Positions 22,461 to 39,690 of a DNA stretch of 64,000 nucleotides are shown here, piece by piece. This stretch comes from Sindora glabra (lineage: Eukaryota > Streptophyta > Magnoliopsida > Fabales > Fabaceae): the NCBI GenBank assembly GCA_020226215.1, contig CM035236.1, forward strand, positions 9,429,001-9,493,000, written 5' to 3'. The notes beneath the pieces are model-generated. The model was not told the origin of the DNA. It ran no database searches and saw nothing but the letters and a program-made list of their open reading frames with translations. The stretch's first letter is position 1, and each line of letters begins with the position of its first letter. Both the position numbers and the translations under genes were made by a program.

Positions 22461-24560
22461 TATTTTCATCCCTTCCTTTAGTCTTTTTTTTTTTTTTTAA
22501 ATCGATGTTCTAAAAATTGAATCAAATCAAAAAGTTATTAGATTATGATTTTATGATTTGATTGATGGTAAATTAATAATCAAACCAAATATCAAATGAT
22601 GTTATAAATATAAATTTACCTAAAATATCAAATAATAGTTACTCTACAATATATAAATATAAGCTTATAATTTATTTAAAAAAAAATAACATAAATGAAT
22701 CAAGATTCAAACTAATAATTTTTAATAAAAAAGGTGTTAAATTTATTCTTTTATTAGTTTTTAGTTAGGTACAAATCTATTGGGCCAACTAAAACTTTAA
22801 AAAAGAAAAAAGAAGTTTTAAAAAAAGGAATAATTGATTGATCAATTTTTTGATTTTTTTTATTCTTAGTAATTCGAATGGATTGATCGCTAAAATAACT
22901 TTTAGGTTAAAAAACCATTTTGGCCCTTGGGCAGCCCTTAAAAATAGGATTAGCAAGGATGGCTCCAAACTATTTCGGCCCTTGGCGTTGGGTTAAACTA
23001 ATTGTAGCATCTAGTCTACAACACTATGTAAGGCTACTTTAGTACGGCATGTGGTTGTCCACGCTGCACAAACAACCAAAGCCAATTGGGTACTTCAACC
23101 CAAAATCAATTCATTTGGGAAACGAGGCATGGAGGAAAAGACTCCACATTACTTAGTTGCAATCCAGTTGGAAAGCTGCCCTTTTTGTCTCTCTCTGTAC
23201 GCAGAGAATAAACGAGCACAATACGCATCTTACTGCCCATCAAAATCACCTTCACTAATAGTAAAACTTATATGTTTTGGAATCAGAAGCGAAAGGAAGG
23301 GGAAGAGAATGAGTAGACTGAAGGAGAAAAAAGGAGAATAGAGAGAATGCAGGGTTAATTATAATTTCTGCTTCTTTTCTTTAAATGTAATTATACGAGA
23401 GAAGATAATGGAAGGTTAAATTAAAATATATAACTACTTAATTAATATTTTTATTATTTTACCCTTTTGAAAAAGATAACTTGTTGATGAATTTTTTATA
23501 ATTAAAAAAGTTTTTCAAAAAAAAAAAAATCTCTCTCCAAGTTTTTCTTTAAACAATTTCTTTGTGAAAATGATATTGTGAGTTAATATATAATAATATT
23601 ATAATTTTTATTTAAATTTTTTTTGAATAAATTATTATAGTTTGACTTAATATAATTCTTATTTGATGAGGTTAATAATAATTTGCATTTATCTTAAAAT
23701 TAATATAAATAGATTAAAATAAGGATAAATGTATGTGAGTAAATAAATATAAATCATAATTATTGAATATAATTATTACTAATAATATAAAATATAATTA
23801 TATATTTTTATTATTATTTTTTAAATTATAATATATACTTTTTACATGCTAGATACCTTTAAAAAATGTAAATATTATATTTTTATTTAAATGATAATGA
23901 TTATAAAATATTAAAAATGTAAATATAATATAAATATAAATAATAAAATAGGATCAAAATAGTAAATTAAGTAGGCAACCATCTAAAACCCTCCAATATG
24001 GAAGAATACAAAATATTGAAAAGTGAAAGATTTTGGAGAGCTAACTGTAGGAATTTAATTTAATCCTTGAGTAGAATTTAGGATACCAAAAATAAGTGAA
24101 AGTGCATTTTTATTGTGAATTTAATTTTTATGAATATAGTAGTATTTAAATGAATACTATAAGCATATGTTTTTCTCTCTTTCTTTTTGAGTGTGAGACT
24201 TTTAACGAGACAAGTCAATGATTAACTTATGTTAGAGGTGAAAAAGAGGATATAATCAATATAAATAAAAATTGTATTAGGCCCTCCATTATAAGCTAGT
24301 ATAGTTGTAAACTCACACTTTAATTGCTTAACATATTAAATTATAATAAGATATTTATAAATTTAAGTAATGGATTACTTTAATAAATTAAGTTTTAGAA
24401 TATAAAAAACTTTTGAATTATTGGCCAACTAACTTTATTATAAAAATAAAATACCTGGTGATTTACGTAATAAGTTCTAACACTAACCATAAACTTTCAT
24501 ATTATTTTTCTCCTTAAGCAAAATTGTCAGACAAAGGAAAGAAGAGAACATGGCACTCTC
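22461..24560. other. AT-rich intergenic DNA
   Basis: No recognised gene. A somewhat less AT-rich patch at about 22920-23340 has a 96-codon open frame (23051-23341, plus) with no recognisable domain. It looks like decayed repeat rather than a gene. The rest, 23380-24000, is very AT-rich. Confidence 0.5.
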
Positions 24561-24563
24561 TTT

Positions 24564-25250
24564 CCTCTCCTTCTCCACTACTTCCCTCTATTCAAACAAA
24601 CCACTGTTGTGCGTAAATATGACATAACTACCACTATGAGAATAGAACAGGGAAAATAATCTCTCTTTCTATACTGCCTCCCTCCATCAAAACAAACTGA
24701 TGAAGCGTGTGAACATGACGTACCTACTACTATGAGAATAAAACAAGAAAAATAACCTCTCTTACTATATTACTTTTTTGAAGAAACTGCAAATAACCCC
24801 TTTCAATTGTGGAGTGTTTAAATTTTACTTCTTTAAGCTATAAAAACTTGAATTTTATCTTTTAGAATTATGTAAAACTTGAAATTTATTATCGCTGTTA
24901 CTAAGTTAATACTTAGTAGAGGTTATAAACTGATGCCAAATCATTAGCGGTTGTTTATAATCACCAATAAATAAAAAAAATTTTAAAAATAAGAAAATAT
25001 AACGGTAATTTTTAATTATTAGTAAGTGAAATATAATAGTGATAATTTTTCTAATAAATTTTATTAATTTAGTAACGGTGGAAATAAAATTTAAAATTTA
25101 TATAATTTCAAGAGGTAAAATCTAAATTTTTATAGTTTAAGAAGATAAAATTCAATTTACTGACAATTTAAGGGAGTTATATAAACTTAGCCCTACTTTC
25201 TTCGATATGACTTAACTACCGCTGTTAGTACAGGACAAGGAAAATAACGG
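24564..25250. repeat. short tandem repeat split by a MITE
   Basis: Two similar units of about 110 bases lie at about 24564-24660 and 24661-24775. Both contain CTCTCTTTCT, CAAACAAAC-type sequence, 'atgacataactaccactatgagaata' and 'gaaaaataacctctc'. Part of a third unit (ATATGACTTAACTACCGCTG ... GGAAAATAAC) occurs at 25203-25250, after the MITE at 24784-25195. The MITE therefore inserted into a pre-existing array. Confidence 0.65.
24784..25195. mobile_element. MITE-like element related to the one at 1191-1633
   Basis: Imperfect inverted arms (CCCCTTTCAATTG at left, CAATTTAAGGGAG at right) carry 'ttttacttctttaa' modules like those of 1191-1633, around a centre with GTAACGG / CCGTTA-like motifs. 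Flanks TACTTTTTT and TACTTTCTT could be a 9-base target duplication with one mismatch, which would suit a Mutator-type MITE. Confidence 0.6.
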
Positions 25251-27420
25251 CGACAAAAGTGTATAGAGCTGTTGTAAGCGTGTATACGACACAACAAGTT
25301 GCGCTCCACGTTCCAATGTTTTGCTTGCATCAAAATATGTAGTTCTATAATTAGAATCTAACTGTCTACCAACTTGTGAGATTTTATAATGAGAAATCTG
25401 AAACCACAGCAGCCATACCCTACGGCCTCCATGTTGTAATGCTATAATTCCAGCTGCGGCCCTACCATATTATAATCACTAATCATGGCCACCTTGAACA
25501 GCTTCTATGGTTTTCCTACAGATATATATAAAGTGGATGGTGCAAACCACTAGTTTACATGGGACATCCAAACTACAGGCGACAGATATGTTTCCTCCGT
25601 CCACTAGTATCCTACATAGCTATAGGCGCACTATGTCAAAAGGAGAGACGTGCAGTGATACTTTACTCTTCACACCATGGTACACGCATTTAACACAAAT
25701 TGCAGATGGACTTCCTTAAAACAAAAATATATTCCTTCACACCTCATCAAATTTATATCACGACGTACAATCACACACAAAATTTGAATATCACAATACA
25801 TGTTTCAGCTATTTCTGCTATGTTAGATTGCACGAAGAAGGATGGAAACGAAGGTGAGAAGGACAAGATTAATCGATGTTGGAAAAATCGAACCAGATTG
25901 GTTTAACAAGAAAAATTATGAACGGCCGTATGATTGATTTGGTTAACCCTTAAAATTAGTATTGAGAAAATTGATAATAAAATCGGTGATCAGTTTGTAT
26001 GGTTTGTTCGGTTGTTTTTTTAAAATTATTGTTATTTATGAAAATAATATTATTTTTACATGATATTAGATATATATTTAAAGTTCAATATCCCAAATAA
26101 TAAAAAATTATTTTATTTTTATAAATAAAAGTCATAGAATAAAAAAACTAGAAACAATGTTAAATGCTTCTATGATAATTTCTTATCAAAGTAAAATATT
26201 CCTATGATAATTTAAATTATGAACTTGTAAAAATATAAAATTATTTGATAATGTTTGAAATATTTTTATATTTCATACATAAATTTAACTTTGTGATAAT
26301 TTAATATTCTATAATCATTACATATTAAAATTTCTATAAGCATATATTATAAGTTTGGTTCGATCTCATTTCAACCATTAATTTTTAAATTGTTTTCATT
26401 TTTGATTTAATGATTGGTCTGATGTTTAAGATATTATAATTAATATAATATTTTTTTATTAAGGAGTTCTAGCAAACGAGGGAAGGAAAATAAATATCAT
26501 GATTAATTTGCAAATTTCTTTTTAATATTTTTCAATACTAGCATTTTTTTTACTCATTCGATTTGAGGGCTTGCGAAGGATTTTTTTAAGAAGTCATCTT
26601 TCTTCTTCATCTTTCATTCTCTTGTTATCTTAATTTTCTTTCCAACCCCTCCAAGTCTCAAATATATCATTAAACTACTAATCTGTTAGTGATTATAGAT
26701 GTTAGTGAGTCTTGACGCCAGACTAGCATCATCCGTTTAAAACATACGGAACTAATTCAATTCAGATAATGGTCCATGCATCTATCCTATGTGAAATAGA
26801 TGGGATCGGGGCACAACAAAATCGCACAAAGTCTCATATATTCACACTTCAGTAATATATATACCTCAACTTAATTATTTTAATTATATACTTGGGAGTT
26901 GAAGGAAACAGGAGAGCTGAAGAGAATGAGAAAAATGAAAGGTAAAGAAAAGGAGAAGGATGAGTGTTCAAGAGAGAAATTTTCTTCTCCTTACTTAAAT
27001 ATTTAGAAAATCTTTTAAACACTACTAAAATTAGGGGAATAGCAAAGTGAACATTAAAGGGAAATTGACCCTCAAGAAAGAGTCGTAAATTTCTAATCTC
27101 ATCTTTTTTAATTAAAACCCGCAAAGAGAAAGTTATGCACATACTCAAATTTCACATTATAATGGACATTTGAAAGTAGTTGTGTGCATGTATATTGCAC
27201 ACAATGTATAAATATTGTTATCTACACATATTCTTTTCTCATACTATACTCGCATGAAAAAGCGAGGAGTGCAACTCCTCCCTTTCTGTTGCTGAGGCAT
27301 GTGTAATAAACTTTTTCACTTTTTGCAGAGAGAAAGAGCCGGAGAAAAAAGGTAAAAGATTTCCCACTACTAAGGAGCAAATTGCATGGGCCCAAGGGCC
27401 CCGGGGTGGGGGGGGGTTAT
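25251..27420. other. intergenic DNA
   Basis: Open frames at 25507-25906 encode nothing I recognise. The rest is AT-rich. A G/C run at about 27395-27417 (GGGCCCCGGGG then G9) lies just upstream of the CEP gene promoter. Confidence 0.45.
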
Positions 27421-27427
27421 TGAGCTC

Positions 27428-27435
27428 TATATAAA
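27428..27435 (+). promoter_or_regulatory. TATA box of the CEP gene
   Basis: TATATAAA, 138 bases before the inferred ATG, in the spacing expected for a plant promoter with a short leader. Confidence 0.6.
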
Positions 27436-27565
27436 CCCTAAATGGGGGATGTGTTCAAGCATAGCTCAATATTGCATGAGATCTAATACCCCATAAATTA
27501 GATATTGGCATTCTCTTGCTTAGATAGCTCCATTGTTTTCTTACTTCAAAAACATAATTGTTTCA

Positions 27566-27940
27566 ATGGCCCAAAACAAGTTCATCGTTTCTTTTGTCTT
27601 GCTTGCCCTCATTATCTGCCTGGGATTCCTCTCCATTGAGGGTCGGTTGCTCAAGTCAGACGAAGGCGTTCATGACCAGCTCTTCAATAGTAAGTCCGAC
27701 CAAAAGGAGACTGTAAATGTTGAAAAGCATGAAGATGACGTCGTGCATGGTGGCGTAACTACAAATGTAGCAACCACACTTGCCAGCGTGTCGCTGCCAA
27801 CACCACCAGCTGATGAGGCGGTTGGACACTCTGTCGATATTCCTGAAATTCCCCCACCGGCTCCTGTTCGTGGAGTTGATGTTTTCAGACCTACCACCCC
27901 GGGTCACAGCCCTGGTGTTGGACACTCTGTCCACAACTAG
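27566..27940 (+). CDS. C-terminally encoded peptide (CEP) precursor
   Basis: CEP precursors are secreted and cut to a hydroxyprolinated peptide of about 15 residues. CEPR-type receptor kinases perceive it to control root growth and nitrogen demand. The 124-residue product starts MAQNKFIVSFVLLALIICLG, a clear signal peptide of about 26 residues. An acidic, poorly conserved middle follows. The conserved domain DVFRPTTPGHSPGVGHS lies four residues from the C-terminus (SVHN end). Key features are F-R-P-T, P-G-H-S-P and G-V-G-H. A partial similar stretch upstream, AVGHSVDIPEIPPP, may be an eroded second domain. No intron, as usual for CEP genes. An in-frame TTG upstream (27533) gives a longer frame, but only the ATG at 27566 gives a proper signal peptide. 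Three related loci lie downstream. Confidence 0.92.
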   Translation: MAQNKFIVSFVLLALIICLGFLSIEGRLLKSDEGVHDQLFNSKSDQKETVNVEKHEDDVVHGGVTTNVATTLASVSLPTPPADEAVGHSVDIPEIPPPAPVRGVDVFRPTTPGHSPGVGHSVHN

Positions 27941-28188
27941 GGTAGCCTTTGGGACAGTATCGTTGGCTATGGTCGCCGCATGCTCTTACTAGTGTCGTAT
28001 TTGCAATAAAGAAGAACATAGTAATGATGAATTTATGTAGTATGTGTCTGGATTTATTTAGACATAATATATGTGTGTACCAGCAGTCTAGATTTTATTT
28101 GATTACCATGAAGTTAATTTGTAAGTATGTGCCATTACGTTATCGAATAAAGACATCTTAAAAATATTTGTTCGATCTATATTTCATG

Positions 28189-32364
<4,176 letters not shown>

Positions 32365-33726
32365 TTCAAGAAACTTACATAATATGAATACATAATTTAA
32401 AAAATTTGAGAACCAACCCCGAGATCCCTTAGAAGCTCACCCCACGTCCGAAGACAGCATAAATCATTGCTCATGAATGGAATAAAATATCCAGACACTT
32501 TGGAATATACCGAATTAGTAGTAGATTCTCCTTTGTAATTTCTGATTAAAGTCTATTGCATAGCAGTACTGGGTATTTAGTTAATTAATATAAGATTGCA
32601 TTTAAAGAAGAATGAACAATTGAGATTCGATGAAAGGGGACCAAAAGATTCTCGTCCTTACTTTCTAGACGACTATCCCATGATCTAATGTTAAATAGTG
32701 ATAAACAAAACTAAAGCTGTAGAGTCATGCTAGCCACCACACAACAGCTAGCCTAAAGCACTTACCCTTTATTTTTTTTTTCAATTAAACAATATTATTT
32801 ATGTAAGTTTATAATATCATTTATTTTAATTATTTTATGTAAGCAGGGGGAGACCCAAAAAAGAGCTCCCCAACCCCAGGAGTTAAAAAAGTTCTGCAAG
32901 ATTCTTGATTTAATTAATTTCCATCTCACTGGCGAGTGGAGCTGGTGAGCCTTGGCAGTTGGCGGTCGCACCATATAATATAATATATTAAGCCTATTTT
33001 GCTTCAATGGTTAATTTTTGACAGTATTTGATGGAAACTGATAAAAAAAATGGCCGACTTTGTGACAAGTTCAAGTGGGTAGGGACTGCAGATCCAACAT
33101 ATAAGACTCCGGTCATGTTGCTTTTGACTTGAGTTGGTCATGTTGCTTTTGACTTATGTTCTCACATTGTTTAAGTTGCAACTTGTGCTTAATTTACTCA
33201 AATGACGAGAGAAGAGTCCAATGAAAAAAAAAAAAATCAGAAGTTGCAATTTGTCTAGAATCTAAAAAAAATATTTAGTTTGATCTAAACTATAATTTAT
33301 TATTGGCTTAAAATTTAGTTTTACCTTGTTTTCATACAAATTTTTTAGTACCTGAACTAACCTACTAACATATATTAACTTATCAGCTATTAATAATTAT
33401 TTTTCAAAACTACTATTATCAATTATAATACTATAAAATAAATATAAACATCATAATAAAAATTGTTCTATTTAAAGGAAACAATTATTATATTAATGAT
33501 TATTATAATTAATAATAATTGCACATATATTATGATCTGATTGGAAAATCTTATAATAAGTACTTAAAAATTTTTACTTAAAATTTCTCCTAAATATATT
33601 ACATTATTGATGTCATATTTCTTCTCATATAAAGTACACATTTGTATCGAACATATTGGTTTTAATTGTTCATCAAACCTACATTATAATGTTCATAATT
33701 TTGTAATAAAATAAGATATTTAATTT

Positions 33727-34080
33727 GAGTTTCGTGCTTTATACGTAGTTAACTAATTAGTCTATCAATAAAAAAAAAGGATATACAACATATTTACTAC
33801 TTTAGAGTTCAAATTAATAGAAAATATCTGTTTATAATTTCTTCAAACTTTAAGAGTGTAATTTGTAATTTTTTTTTTAAATTTAAGGTTGTAAGTTATG
33901 GATTTTTAAACTTTACGAGTGCTTTATACATAGTTAACTAATTAGTCTATCAATAAAAAAAGGATATACAACATATTTACTAGTTTAGAGTTCAAATTAA
34001 TAGAAATTATATTTTTATAATTTCTTCTAACTTTAAGAGTGTAATTTGTAACCCTTTTTTTTTTAAATTTAAGGTTGTAA
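33727..34080. repeat. tandem duplication of about 187 bp
   Basis: 'gtgctttatacgtagttaac' at 33732 and 'gtgctttatacatagttaac' at about 33920 begin two nearly identical units running to about 33912 and 34080. Copy 2 of the segmental duplication (57410-57600) has only one unit. Confidence 0.85.
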
Positions 34081-34082
34081 GT

Positions 34083-35388
34083 TGGTGGGTGTTGAATCCA
34101 CCGAATTTAATTCCTACCCTAATTAACACAAATAGATTTGTGTATAGTGTTGAGTAGGGTCAAATCTATAGGGGTTGGTAAAGCTTAGCTCTTTTTTAAA
34201 ACAACTAAACAAATTAATTGGAAAGCAAAAAAAAAGGTGTTTTGTGGGAATGAAATTAATTTGAAATAAAGGCAAGGAAATTTAACAAGAAAATGGAGTG
34301 ATAAAATTTGATGACAAATAGCATCTAACCTAAGGTATAATCTCAGTATTGGTTCATGGAATTGATCATTGATGCAAAGATAATCTCTTTCATTCAATTG
34401 ACAAATTGATTACAGTTATTAATAAGCTCTAATAATCAATTTTTCCTTAAGTTTAGTTTAACTAGGAAGTGCTTTATAATTAAACCCTTATTCATCAACC
34501 AACCCTAAAAAGCTCTTAGGATTTAAATCACGAATAGCATTGAGAACTAGAGAGACCCAATTCCAGTCAACAAACTCATAAGCTCAATTTATTTAGACTA
34601 GATTATGTACCTACATAACATAAGTTATTTTGCCATTAGTTATTAGAACAATTAGAAAATTACGGATCTAACATTTTGACTGGCTATATATTGTCTTGCT
34701 GATTGAACAATAGGCCTTTTTTTGTATCAACCAACAAGCAATAATGGATGAATAGATGCAATAAATATATAAATATCATAGAATGAAAGAGCAAAGAAAA
34801 TATTTAGATCTCGTAATTCTTGAAGAACCAAACTTCAATTATCCTTAGACTAGAAAAAAGAGTTTAGTTACATATGGTTCCCATGAAAAATGCCAAGAAG
34901 AAAACTTAGAAGATGTGTTGCCTCTCTCTAAGTAAAGAGATCCCCCTTTATAACCAAAAACTCCTAATAATAAAAAGGGGAATAAAATCTAGAAGTATCT
35001 CAAAATAGGAAATAAATCTAAAAAGATAATGTCTTTTAGGTATCTTTTGCTAAAATGAATCTCTTAAATAAAATGAAATTGATTTCGTCAACTTTAGATG
35101 TTCTTCCAAAGATAACAGTAGTTGTAGATGAGAGCCCAACTCCTCTTGACAATGCCTAAAATTTTTGGACAAGCCCTTCTTTAAGGTGTGGCATGGCTTA
35201 AACTCAGACTTTTTCTACTTGCTTGCTCTTTTTTAGCCAAAACTTCACTTCTTGGACTTCTTTTGGCTTAAAACTCCAATTTAAACCTACAAGATACAAA
35301 ATGCAACTATAAACCCTTAATCACAAGCATTTATCCATTAAAATATAGGGATAATGTCAAAAATACATGCATAATATGTATGTTATCA
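34083..35388. mobile_element. solo LTR (1306 bp) with 5-bp target duplication
   Basis: Starts TGGTGGGTGTTGAATCC and ends GTATGTTATCA, flanked by TAAGT at 34078-34082 and again at 35389-35393. The matching place in duplication copy 2 (near 57580) is uninterrupted and has a single TAAGT, so this is a clean empty-site comparison. An internal promoter-like stretch lies near 34940-34955. There is no coding content. Full elements of this family are not in the window. Confidence 0.85.
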
Positions 35389-36489
35389 TAAGTTATCGAT
35401 TTTTAAAATTTAATAGGGTAATTTATCACTAAATAAATTTTAAGAATGTAAAATATATTTTCCCGAAAATAAAAATTCAGAAACCTTGAAGGTATGTAAA
35501 CAATATAATTTTGAGCTATCATTTATAATCGTAGGCTAGCAATATTTATTTATTTAGTGAATGATAGGATGGAAGAGAAAGAAAGAAAAAATTGAAAAAA
35601 ATATTTTTCATTTAAAGTGGAAAAATGATTTTCCATTTTTCTTCTGCGTCAATTTCCTTTGTTCCTAAACCAGCCATTAAATTATTTGCTAAGAATGGAA
35701 ATATATATTTTTTAATGATGAAGAGATCTTTCTTCTTTGATTATTTTCTTGATTCGAGTCCCATTTATTTGGCCTCTTCTTTTCCCTAAGAAATGAAAGG
35801 CATTGGTTTAGAGATTAATAAAATAAATTTCTCACAACAAAAATTAATATCTATATTTATGAAGGAGAAGGAAAGAACCAGTATGCCAATCATGGAAATT
35901 AAGCTATGAAGGTGGGTTAATTAAGGAAATATTTGTTAATCTGTAATATCATGAATTAATCTTGATACCTTGAAAGAAAGAGCAACAATATTATATGTAT
36001 TAAAAATGAGATTCAGTAATAAGTTATGAATTTAAATGATCAAAGACTATTAATTGAATATATGATAATAAGATAATTTTATCAAGTTCAATCAAATATA
36101 TATAAAAGATTTAAAATTCAATTTTAAAAGTTTATAGCATTTTTTAAGGAAAAAATGTCAATGGCTTAATCGAAAATGAAGAAAGAAGCAACAAGGACTA
36201 CAATCTAGAAAATGGTTAGACCACACGAACATATTCAAATGTCAAGATGCCATTCCAGACACTATGAATCAACACAATGCAATACAATATTTCAGAGAGG
36301 GAAAGGCGAATCGCTACCATCATCAGTATCCCGATATTGATGAAGCTCCGTCAAATCCTAGGTCTCATATAAACCGTTCTTTTACTCATAACACCCTTTC
36401 GCTAGCTGCACGTATTCAATTGTAACATATATAATCCAATTATTGTTTTTTTTTATGTTTTATATATTTAAAATGATAAAGCTAATTTT

Positions 36490-36612
36490 TGTACTTTACA
36501 ATAAATAACACGAGCTTTCTTTAATTATTAGCCATTGAACAGGGAATTTTGGTTTTTTACAATAAATAGCATGAGCTTTCTTTCATTAGTAGCCATTGAA
36601 CACTGAATATCT
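36490..36612. repeat. short tandem duplication of about 60 bp
   Basis: 'caataaata(a/g)ca(c/t)gagctttcttt..attagtagccattgaaca' occurs twice in succession, starting near 36500 and 36560. Confidence 0.8.
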
Positions 36613-37603
36613 TTCTTTCTAAGGATCAACAGGCTGTGCGATTTTCAACATGACTATTGTTATATTAATACAGGGTTAAAATGGACATAACTCTTCTAGT
36701 ATATTTGATACAATAACACTATATGAAAAAGATGAGATTTAAAATTAGATTCCAAATATATATCAACAACTGTTTTTAAATATAGGATGACGGGATAAAA
36801 TTATAAAGTTTAATCCAATAATATAAAAGTCAGATTTTATTTTCAGTACTCATAACATTTTTGTTTTTGATATGTAAAATATCCTTGCTATATAAAGATG
36901 TGAAATTAAACACTCAAACTTTATAAATTGTGAGAAAATCCCCCCCACTAACTTTGTGTCCAAATCCCTAACTATGCTTCAATTCGAATTTCATATATCA
37001 ATGATCTGAGAATTCTCATTTTATCTTCATGGTCCACGTCGAAAAGTCACACCAGATTCTCAAAGCTCTCTACATGTCTCTTATCCTCTGCTGTTCCATG
37101 GTATGCCTTAATATTAAGGATGTCATTGTAATTTTGGCCTCGTTATATAACTTTATATCCCAATATAACACAACTTAGATTTAAAATCAGTGCAATATAT
37201 TTGTAGCATATAGCCAGTTGGTTCTTGAGGAGTCACATATATTGTTGACAAGTCCCATGCTTATGTGGTTGATGTGATGTAACTGCAATCAATATATTAT
37301 TATTTATATTAAAGTTCAAATTAAGGAATCACGTAATGGTACAAGCCTCCTATTACTTGGAATCGCGAATGTTGATGAAACTGTACTAATCCACCCACTC
37401 TCTTCTTTTCGCCCAAAACCTTTTAATTTTTATGCATAGGAGGTTCTAATTGAACTTGGATATTCTTGAATAAACATTTAGATTTGAACTAATTAACACT
37501 TGACGAGATCATGTTTTTACCAAGGAGTTCAAAGATGGAATTTGAATGGAGATGGAAGCATGATTAGGGATTTGGATGGAGAGAGTTAATGGAAAGCGAT
37601 TTT

Positions 37604-37924
37604 TCACACAACGTATGAAGTTTGAGTGTTTAATTGCATATTTCTAGATATCGGGATTTTTTTGCACATCAAATATGGTACAGAGGTTATATAAAGCCGA
37701 AAAGCATTAGTGTTTCCAGTTCCCGGGGAATCTCCAGAAGCAGCAGCGTTGTACTTTGGTCTTTCATCTGGTGAAGAAGGAACATTGATGCTGGCCCGGG
37801 GTTTAAGTGAGGAATCTTCGTTCGTTGTCTTGTTCTGCCTTGCATGAATTTTAAAAACTCCCTGGCAGGCGATCAGTAGCAAGAAAACAGCACAATATCT
37901 GTGCATGGATTGAAATTGAGCCAT
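37604..37924 (-). pseudogene. CEP precursor paralogue with destroyed peptide domain
   Basis: The frame starts MAQFQSMHRYCAVFLLLIAC, a signal peptide, and continues with HARQNKTTNEDSSL and INVPSS, closely matching the locus at 49822-50253. That paralogue goes on NTNAFRPTTPGSSPGVGH. Here the sequence runs NTNAFR and then changes to LYITSVPYLMCKK, so the FRPTTPG...GVGH peptide is lost after its third residue. A faint upstream SGDSPGTGN remains. The predicted secreted protein would contain no CEP peptide. The cause is a substitution of the 3' sequence (rearrangement or small insertion), since the upstream parts align well. TATTTATA lies about 150 bases upstream (38069-38076), so a transcript is possible. 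Confidence 0.8.
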
Positions 37925-38430
37925 AACTAGAAATTAGTGAAGCAAGGTAACTGAAAGGGTTTGATTTGAGTAGAAAAAGGAAGGCTGAGAGGAAATCTGG
38001 TTAGCTAGCTTAGAGGAATAGAGGCAAATGCGAATGGAGATGATATGAGAAGTTCTGGGATCCTCAGGTATTTATAATCTAAATTTGCCCTGTTGAGTCG
38101 AGAGTCTAATTTCCCAGTATGCAATTGACTGAATATGGGGAGTGCATAGCTCTTTACGTGTGGACCCTTTATAGCTTAATTATGCTGGTTCAAGTCAACT
38201 ATATAGCTTTTAATAATGTTGGTTTTGTTCCTATGCAAAATTTTACCATACTGTTGAAGTAAGTCAATTTTCTTTCTTCAAAAGGAGTAAGTATATCTTT
38301 TAAAGAGTATATATAGACTCCAAAATTGGAATAGAAATATAATATATATAACAGACTATGTTTGAAACATTGTGTGTAGATATTATAGACCATGAGATCC
38401 ACTGATCCAATCTTATGCTCATATTATTAT

Positions 38431-39580
38431 CTTTTGAAGAGTAAATATATACTCCAAAATTGAAATATAACGTCCCCTTGTCATTTGAGGAATATGTGCC
38501 GTTGCGTATATTAATAATATATGGGATTTGATTGGTTTGTAGGGTTTTCGGATCGATAGATCCTCTTTGCTCCTATTGTGGAGACAGGAACTCCTCCTTT
38601 TGAGTTTAGTTTCCTCTACCCTGCAAAATAGGCTTACACCTCTTCTTCTCTCAGTATTATATCGTTGTTTCTGAGAGATTTGGTTGTATTTGATCATAAT
38701 TAGAGCAGTCAAAAGCACGCTATAATGTTTTGCTGACTACCTTATTGTTGGAGAGCTAGATTGAGGCCCGAAGCATGGAGCTTAATTAGTCCTCCATTAT
38801 TACTTGTATAATACTATATCAAATGTTACAGGAAAAAGCCTTTTATATTACTGCTTTTAGTAGAAGTTAAAATTTAAAATTAAAATATATAATTTATAAT
38901 AAAACATAGATAAAACAATTTAATGTGTATCTAACTAGAACTTTATTATAAAAAACTGATGTTATAAGTCAATATTTTTAATATATATATATATATATAT
39001 TTCAAATCTTCACTTTAATCTAGTGAGAAAAAGTACAAAATACAAAAAGAGAGTAAAAATCTAGTATTAACTATAAAAATACTTAATTCTAAAATCATCA
39101 GAAAAGTTTAAAGAAAAACAATAAAAAAATAAAGACGAAAAATTATGAAAATACGTCTGCTATTCGAGCTTCAAACCCATTACATAATCAACATGGAATA
39201 GACAAAAAAAATGAAGCAAAAAAGTTAAGAGAGAAATTACAGTAAAATTATGGACATAAATTCATCTAAATTGCACTAATTTTATATATAATATTGTAAG
39301 TGATGTATAATATAATTTATTATCAGTATTATTTATTTCTATTATTACATTATTATACATATAATTATTATTGTTATTGTTATTGTCATTATTATATTAT
39401 TTATTTATTTGTTTATTATAAAAGGAAGGTAGAAAGCAGGGAAAAAATGAAAAAAAATTGATATGTTGAACACCTAGAATTCTAAGTATACAAGGACAAA
39501 AATTCACGTATATTATAAATATTCACTTCAATATGTAAATAAATAAAAATAAGGGAGAAGAGTAAATTATCTAGGTCATA

Positions 39581-39652
<72 letters not shown>

Positions 39653-39690
39653 TTATTTGATTTTATTATTAAATCTAATATGAACTACAA
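38431..39690. other. AT-rich intergenic DNA
   Basis: No gene recognised. Includes short TA runs near 38980-39000 and an (AT)n microsatellite at 39584-39647. Confidence 0.5.
39584..39647. repeat. (AT)n microsatellite
   Basis: AT dinucleotide run of about 64 bases. Confidence 0.95.

Larger units (their letters stand above)
32365..38430. repeat. segmental duplication, copy 1
   Basis: Long stretches reappear in the same order in copy 2. About 32400-33470 matches 54200-55350. About 33470-34080 matches 57060-57600. About 35400-35820 matches 57600-58007. About 35820-35980 matches 60520-60670. About 36000-36850 matches 63260-63990. In addition 37600-38430 matches 49950-52180. Identity is moderate, with many small indels, so the duplication is not recent. 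Differences are mainly insertions present in only one copy. Confidence 0.85.

Noticed and set aside
25507..25906. Two consecutive plus-strand frames as a two-exon gene
   Set aside because: No domain is recognisable, and no splice site pair joins them into a sensible protein.
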